From contig DIPA01000005.1 of the NCBI GenBank assembly GCA_002427055.1, forward strand, positions 2,785-10,740: a stretch of 7,956 bases of DNA, given 5' to 3'. Shown one piece after another: positions 5,444 through 7,956 of this stretch; position 1 is the stretch's first letter, and each line of letters begins with the position of its first letter. Made by a program: the position numbers and the translations under genes. The notes below the pieces were generated by a model that saw only the letters and a program-made list of their open reading frames with translations, had not been told where the DNA came from and did no database searches. This DNA is from Firmicutes bacterium UBA5500. GTDB lineage: Bacteria; Bacillota; UBA994; UBA5500.

Positions 5444-6409
5444 GTGGCTTCCGAATTACAAGCAATTTACCGTCAGGCGTCGGAGGAATTAGCTGCAGTC
5501 GATAGCACTATGCGTCAGGCTGTTAGTACATTAACGCCATCTCTGCAAGAAGCTGCTTTGCAGTTCATTGCTGCAGGCGGGAAACGTTTGCGTCCCTTAC
5601 TGATAATTTTGGCCTCCAAGCTGGGCAGTGCTGATTCACAACAGGTTGTTACAGCGGCCGCGGCCTTGGAATTGGTGCATCTAGGTTCCCTAGTGCATGA
5701 TGATATTGTGGATGAGTCTCCTCTAAGGCGGGGCCGGCCTTCGGCTAACGCGACCTATGGTAACAAGGTAGCTGTCTTGCTGGGCGACTTCTTCTTCGCC
5801 CGTTCACTTAACTTGGCACGTGCAGCAGGCGTGGAGACTGTTAAGGTCATCTCGGATGTTATTAGTAGTTTGGTGGAAGGCGAGCTACAGCAGCTAGAGC
5901 GTAGGTATGATCTCACCATAACCGAAGCTGAATATTGGGAGCGCATTCGCTGCAAAACAGCCGCCTTTATTGGCGAATGTTGCCGTCTGGGGGCCCTCTA
6001 CAGCCCCGGCAACCCTTTGGCACCGGAAGCATTACATACCTATGGTCTAAACTTGGGACTGGCTTATCAGATAAAAGACGATTTACTCGATTTTACCGGG
6101 GCTATGCAGACAGTTGGCAAGCCAACTAAGCACGATTTGCACGATGGAATAATCACACTGCCGGTTATTCATGCTTTGAAATTTCATCCGCGACGTGACG
6201 AAATCAGTAACCTCATCAGCAGCAGGGTCGATTACGACTTGACCCCGGTTTTAGCATGTATGCAGGAAGCCGGTTCTCTTACATTCGCTGAAGAACGTGC
6301 AGCAGAATTCATTGCTAAGGCAAAGGCGAGCCTGGCTGAAGCGCCAGAGCACGAGGCAAAAGCAGCGCTGGTTTCGATTGCCGATTTCGTGCTTAACCGC
6401 GTTTCTTAG
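5444..6409 (+). CDS. Long-chain all-trans polyprenyl diphosphate synthase (heptaprenyl/octaprenyl type)
   Basis: Condenses isopentenyl diphosphate onto an allylic diphosphate to build the isoprenoid tail, usually of menaquinone. With GTG 5444 as start it has 321 residues, the normal family length. Motifs: GGKRLRP (45-51), first aspartate-rich DDIVD (86-90), GKP (225-227), YQIKDD with second aspartate-rich DDLLD (212-216), and DGIITLPVIHAL (234-245). The residue five before the first DDxxD is glycine (G81), a small residue as in long-chain enzymes rather than the bulky one of short-chain farnesyl or geranylgeranyl synthases. This points to a C30 or longer product; exact length is not readable. 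The longer frame back to TTG 5408 would run through the ribosome binding site GGGGGAGGTG, so GTG 5444 (5 nt spacing) is preferred. The UbiA-like gene starts 12 bp later, indicating an operon and shared pathway. Confidence 0.92.
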   Translation: MASELQAIYRQASEELAAVDSTMRQAVSTLTPSLQEAALQFIAAGGKRLRPLLIILASKLGSADSQQVVTAAAALELVHLGSLVHDDIVDESPLRRGRPSANATYGNKVAVLLGDFFFARSLNLARAAGVETVKVISDVISSLVEGELQQLERRYDLTITEAEYWERIRCKTAAFIGECCRLGALYSPGNPLAPEALHTYGLNLGLAYQIKDDLLDFTGAMQTVGKPTKHDLHDGIITLPVIHALKFHPRRDEISNLISSRVDYDLTPVLACMQEAGSLTFAEERAAEFIAKAKASLAEAPEHEAKAALVSIADFVLNRVS

Positions 6410-6421
6410 GGAGTCAAGCAG

Positions 6422-7327
6422 ATGCTTGAGTGGCGCAAGCGGTTGCAGGGGCTGGGCCTATTGTTACGACCAATTCCGGTTCTCTCTTGGTCCGGAGGTG
6501 CCTGCTTGCTAGGTATAGGCTTGGCGTTACGCACCACTAGCGTGGTACCAATTGCCCGTTTGCTACGCTTGCTGGCTATAGCATTGGTCGTTCAGGGCTG
6601 GCTGGCCCATAGTCTTAACGACCGAGTTGACTGGCAGAGTGGTACCGACCAAACGGCGGCCGAGATTTTGTCAGGAGGGAGCGGCGCTCTCAAGCGGGGT
6701 TATTTGCGCCACGAGCAGTTACTCCCCATTGCAGCCCTTAGCCTCTTGCTAGTTTTGGCCCTCGTCTATCGTCAAACTGCTAACTGGTTGATGTATCTTT
6801 ACTTAGCTGTAGGTCTATGGGGCGCCATTACCTACAGCCACCCATCTTGGCGACTAGCCTATAAACCATTAACTGGGGAGTGGGTGGCAGCCTTCCCGGC
6901 CATAGTAGCTTGTACCTTAGCTTTCTATCAGGGTTTTGCAGGCCGCCTCGACTTTTTTTCAATTGCAGCCGCCATGCTGCATGGATTGCTTTCTATCTCC
7001 TGGTTAATGCAGCATCACCTGCCGGATTGGTATCGCGATTTACACTCATCTCCTCCCAAACGAACTACAATTGCTCATGTAGCTGCCAAATCTAACCTGC
7101 AGATGGCACGTCTCGTAGTCGTTGGTTACTTTTTGCTCACAGCTTTGGTAGCTAGTATTTTTAGCCTAGTTAACCAGCGTTTTGCCTGGACAGCCTGGCT
7201 AGCTTTGTTGTGTGCGGCACTGGCTTACCGACAAGATACCGCCCTTAGGCAAGAAATGGCCCGACGCGAACTACAGATGGTAGGCCTAACACTTCTGCAC
7301 GCCTTTGTGCTTGGTTGGATGCTCTAG
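6422..7327 (+). CDS. Divergent UbiA/MenA-family membrane prenyltransferase
   Basis: Likely transfers the polyprenyl chain made by the preceding enzyme to an aromatic or other acceptor in the membrane; menaquinone formation (MenA-like) is the usual role but is inferred. The 301 residues contain about eight hydrophobic segments, consistent with UbiA folds. The first aspartate motif is SLNDRVDWQSGTD (N66, D67, D70, D76), close to MenA's NDxxDxxxG-D form, followed by the MenA-like SGGSGAL (84-90). A GEWVAAFP stretch (152-159) follows. The second motif is altered: family NNxRDxxxDxxxGKRT is here QHHLPDWYRD-LHSSPPKRTT (D202, D206, K213), lacking the asparagines and longer by two residues. This divergence makes substrate prediction unsafe. 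ATG 6422 has AGGGAG (6408-6413) 8 nt upstream, overlapping the previous stop. No terminator was seen after it. Confidence 0.8.
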   Translation: MLEWRKRLQGLGLLLRPIPVLSWSGGACLLGIGLALRTTSVVPIARLLRLLAIALVVQGWLAHSLNDRVDWQSGTDQTAAEILSGGSGALKRGYLRHEQLLPIAALSLLLVLALVYRQTANWLMYLYLAVGLWGAITYSHPSWRLAYKPLTGEWVAAFPAIVACTLAFYQGFAGRLDFFSIAAAMLHGLLSISWLMQHHLPDWYRDLHSSPPKRTTIAHVAAKSNLQMARLVVVGYFLLTALVASIFSLVNQRFAWTAWLALLCAALAYRQDTALRQEMARRELQMVGLTLLHAFVLGWML

Positions 7328-7348
7328 ACTGGCAATCTGTGCCTATAC

Positions 7349-7377
7349 TTGAGCTCTGACCCTGATAGCGTTATACT
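7349..7377 (+). promoter_or_regulatory. Predicted sigma-A promoter of the TtcA-like gene
   Basis: TTGAGC (7349-7354), a 17-bp spacer and TATACT (7372-7377) give four and five matches to consensus. Transcription would start near 7384, about 20 nt before the TTG start codon. This marks the TtcA-like gene as a new transcription unit, although read-through from the prenyltransferase pair is possible because no terminator lies between. Confidence 0.7.
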
Positions 7378-7403
7378 GAGTTAATTGCGGGGGAGGGGTA
7401 AGC

Positions 7404-7956
7404 TTGTTAAGACTGCCTAGAAATATCAGCCGTACTATTTGGCGGGCATTGATGGAGTTCTCAATGCTTGGCCCCGGCGACCGTTGCCTAGTTGGTCTCT
7501 CCGGCGGTAAGGATAGTGCTTTTCTGCTCTATGCGCTGGCAGCCCTCAGGCAGACGGCCCCCTTTCAGTTTGATTTAGCGGCTGCTACAATCGACCCCAT
7601 GTTTGATCCTAATTTCCCCGCAGATCGTTTACGGCAGCTCTGTGAGAGCTTGGGAGTGCCTTTTTTCTTAGAACAGAGTAATTTCGCCCAGCTGGCATTC
7701 GCTCCTAGCGAGCAAAACCCCTGTCCGCGTTGCGCTTACTTTCGCCGTGGGGCTCTCAACCGCATAGCCAAACGCGAAGGTTATAACCGTTTAGCGCTGG
7801 CTCATCACCATGATGACGCGGTGGAGACTTTTCTCATGAGTATTCTCTATGCGGGGCAGATCAAGACTTTCACGCCGGTCACTCAGCAAGAGAGAAGTGA
7901 ACTGCTGGTGATTAGGCCGCTTATTTATCTGCGTGAATCACAGATCCGAGCTACCA
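7404..7956 (+). CDS. TtcA/TilS-like PP-loop tRNA-modifying ATPase, N-terminal part (runs off right edge)
   Basis: An N-type ATP pyrophosphatase expected to activate a tRNA base by adenylation, most likely for sulfur insertion (2-thiocytidine, TtcA-like); function beyond the family is inferred. The first 184 codons are in the window. Visible: PP-loop LSGGKDSA (32-39), CPRC at 107-110 matching the CxxC of TtcA and CTU1-type Fe-S thiolases, ALAHHHDDAVETF (131-143) and RPLIYLRE (171-178), all in family order. TTG 7404 is the only start after an in-frame stop at 7377-7379 apart from internal ATGs at codons 17 and 21. It follows GGGGAGGGG (7390-7398) at 5 nt, so it is well supported. TilS is less likely because of the CxxC motif. 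The C-terminal cysteines, if any, lie outside the window. Confidence 0.88.
   Translation, partial: MLRLPRNISRTIWRALMEFSMLGPGDRCLVGLSGGKDSAFLLYALAALRQTAPFQFDLAAATIDPMFDPNFPADRLRQLCESLGVPFFLEQSNFAQLAFAPSEQNPCPRCAYFRRGALNRIAKREGYNRLALAHHHDDAVETFLMSILYAGQIKTFTPVTQQERSELLVIRPLIYLRESQIRAT

Noticed and set aside
5115..5465. Minus-strand 116-codon open frame spanning the glycosyltransferase end and the following gap
   Set aside because: Mostly antisense to the glycosyltransferase; its gap portion reads through the hairpin and ribosome binding site of the next gene, and no homology is recognisable.

Overview
The window looks like chromosomal DNA of a Bacillota (Firmicutes) bacterium, probably an anaerobic clostridial-type lineage. 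This is inferred from strong AGGAGG-type ribosome binding sites, vegetative sigma-A promoters with TTGACA/TATAAT boxes, several GTG/TTG starts, compact intrinsic terminators, and a gene set typical of such genomes (DinG-type helicase, aldo/keto reductase with a ferredoxin tail, MGDG-synthase-type glycosyltransferase). No species-level call can be made from the sequence alone. No phage, insertion sequence, CRISPR array, tRNA or rRNA was seen.

Layout. Positions 1-1066 hold, on the minus strand, the N-terminal 355 codons of a DinG/XPD-type Fe-S helicase that runs off the left edge. Positions 1067-1418 are a gene-poor regulatory island. It contains two face-to-face sigma-A promoters whose predicted transcripts overlap, an intrinsic terminator that would end the plus-strand transcript after about 107 nt, an interrupted small lipoprotein-like reading frame, and a perfect 15-bp dyad next to the probable promoter of the next gene. 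Everything downstream is on the plus strand. First is an aldo/keto reductase with two 4Fe-4S motifs (1419-2558), closed by a strong terminator. A two-gene unit follows: a conserved protein of unknown function (2763-3287) and an endonuclease IV-family protein (3296-4138), ended by a terminator that begins inside the stop codon. Then come a glycolipid-type glycosyltransferase (4223-5338), a long-chain polyprenyl diphosphate synthase (5444-6409) and a divergent UbiA/MenA-family membrane prenyltransferase (6422-7327). A new promoter precedes a TtcA-like PP-loop protein (7404 onward) that runs off the right edge.

How the genes fit together. The polyprenyl diphosphate synthase and the UbiA-like protein are 12 bp apart and form an obvious pair: one makes the prenyl chain and the other probably transfers it to an acceptor in the membrane, with menaquinone the usual case. 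The glycosyltransferase just upstream also acts at the membrane, on lipid. The helicase and the endonuclease IV are both DNA-maintenance proteins but lie in separate units. The part least explained by known gene function is the 1067-1418 island. Most of the window is otherwise ordinary core-genome content.
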